DNA of 24,027 nucleotides from assembly GCA_964401335.1 (NCBI GenBank), contig CAYNYK010000081.1:1-24027 (forward strand), given 5' to 3'. This DNA is from JAAYCU01 sp964401335. GTDB taxonomy: Bacteria > Planctomycetota > Phycisphaerae > UBA1845 > PWPN01. Under the pieces are notes generated by a model, which was not told the origin of the DNA, searched no databases, and saw only the letters and a list, made by a program, of their open reading frames with translations. Below, in pieces: positions 23,520 through 24,027 of this stretch; position 1 is the stretch's first letter, and the number at the start of each line of letters is the position of its first letter. The translations under genes were made by a program, and so were the position numbers.

Positions 23520-24026
23520 TCAACCGCCTGTCGCGGAACGCATCCTTTGCGTCCTTCGCCGCCGAAGCCATTGAACAAGACCGTAACATAACAGGATCCC
23601 GACGGGCGGAAGAGCCATGCCTGCCTGTACCTCGGTTTGGGAAACCCAGATATAAAAAACCGAATAAACCCAGTCGGACGAGGAGGAGGCGTCGAATACG
23701 AAATCCCGGTCCATCTCATCCGGCTTAAGCACGGTCCGCAAACGGGTCAGGCAGATGTCCGAGGGCAAATCGGCTGGAGCTTGAGGCCATGCGCCCAAGA
23801 TGGAGTATAACCACGGATTTTGGGCGTACTCCACGATCATTGCGGGGCTTTCAAGCTCAGCCAGGGTTTGCGTGAAAAGCGCCTCGTAGTTGGTCAGACT
23901 CTCAGAGGCCGGATCGTAATACAAAGCGTGGCCGTCGATGATCCCTTCCGTTGCATTCGTTGCCTGCATACGAGTTTCGGCCATCAAGTAGATCACGAAT
24001 TCGGTTTCAGTCGCGGCGGAAATTTG
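23520..24026 (-). CDS. unknown membrane-anchored protein, C-terminal part (5' end outside the window)
   Basis: The minus-strand frame is open to the window edge, reading ISAATETEFVIY before the first ATG (23996), so the protein is probably longer than the 168 codons seen. It has a soluble part with YEALFTQTLAELESPAMIVEYAQNP, a Ser-rich stretch (DASSSSDW), and a C-terminal hydrophobic helix (ALPPVGILLCYGLVQWL) followed by five arginines within a short basic tail. The tyrosine-rich 'parts of a chain ... SPAMIVEYAQNP' pattern and the C-terminal helix with a proline recall chain-length-determinant (Wzz) proteins, which would suit the neighbouring polysaccharide genes, but the similarity is weak and the region after residue 90 does not fit well. 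It should be regarded as unassigned. Confidence 0.65.
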   Translation of the reverse strand, partial: QISAATETEFVIYLMAETRMQATNATEGIIDGHALYYDPASESLTNYEALFTQTLAELESPAMIVEYAQNPWLYSILGAWPQAPADLPSDICLTRLRTVLKPDEMDRDFVFDASSSSDWVYSVFYIWVSQTEVQAGMALPPVGILLCYGLVQWLRRRRTQRMRSATGG

Positions 24027-24027
24027 A

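Overview
The window looks like the chromosome of a member of the Planctomycetota, most probably of the Phycisphaerae type. The reasons are indirect: moderately high GC; a long type II pseudopilin-like protein ending in an H-x11-DG motif; a GT39-type membrane glycosyltransferase opening with a short W/G-rich segment; menaquinone genes of the futalosine type; and a GH78 alpha-L-rhamnosidase beside a xylose-isomerase-like TIM barrel. No rRNA, tRNA, CRISPR array, phage gene or transposase was seen.

Layout, left to right. (1) 1-3865 (+): the 3' part of a large GH78 rhamnosidase, then a sugar isomerase/epimerase-like TIM barrel. (2) 3981-6029: a pseudopilin-like protein (-) and a PilZ protein (+), divergent across an AT-rich intergenic region. 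(3) 6047-8577 (-): a cytosolic PAS histidine kinase and a sigma-54-dependent response regulator overlapping by ATGA. (4) 8770-9437 (-): a lipoprotein cut by a 10-N assembly gap; joining the flanks through a shared GAGA restores one continuous reading frame with a PrcB-like C-terminus. (5) 9529-10638 (+): alanine dehydrogenase. (6) 10805-14301 (+): a MacAB-like export system of adaptor, ATPase and permease. (7) 14292-18978 (-): a tightly coupled four-gene run of prenyltransferase (MqnP type), GT39-like membrane protein, TIM-barrel protein with altered metal ligands, and aminofutalosine synthase MqnE. (8) 19197-22594 (-): a surface-polysaccharide operon with a WecA/MraY-family sugar-1-phosphate transferase, an unknown polytopic membrane protein and UDP-glucose 6-dehydrogenase. 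(9) 22595-24027: a 627-base non-coding stretch rich in inverted repeats, a 57-residue 2[4Fe-4S] ferredoxin (+), a bidirectional terminator, and the C-terminal part of an unknown membrane-anchored protein (-).

Functionally the window combines plant or algal polysaccharide breakdown (rhamnosidase plus isomerase), envelope building and export (lipid-linked sugar transferase, UDP-glucuronate supply, MacAB-like exporter), respiratory quinone synthesis and a signalling module. Most genes are recognisable families. The parts least explained are the TIM-barrel and GT39 genes inside the menaquinone run, the unknown membrane protein coupled to the sugar-1-phosphate transferase, and several perfect inverted repeats in intergenic DNA. 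I did not find a clear, wholly new system; the best candidates are in the findings.
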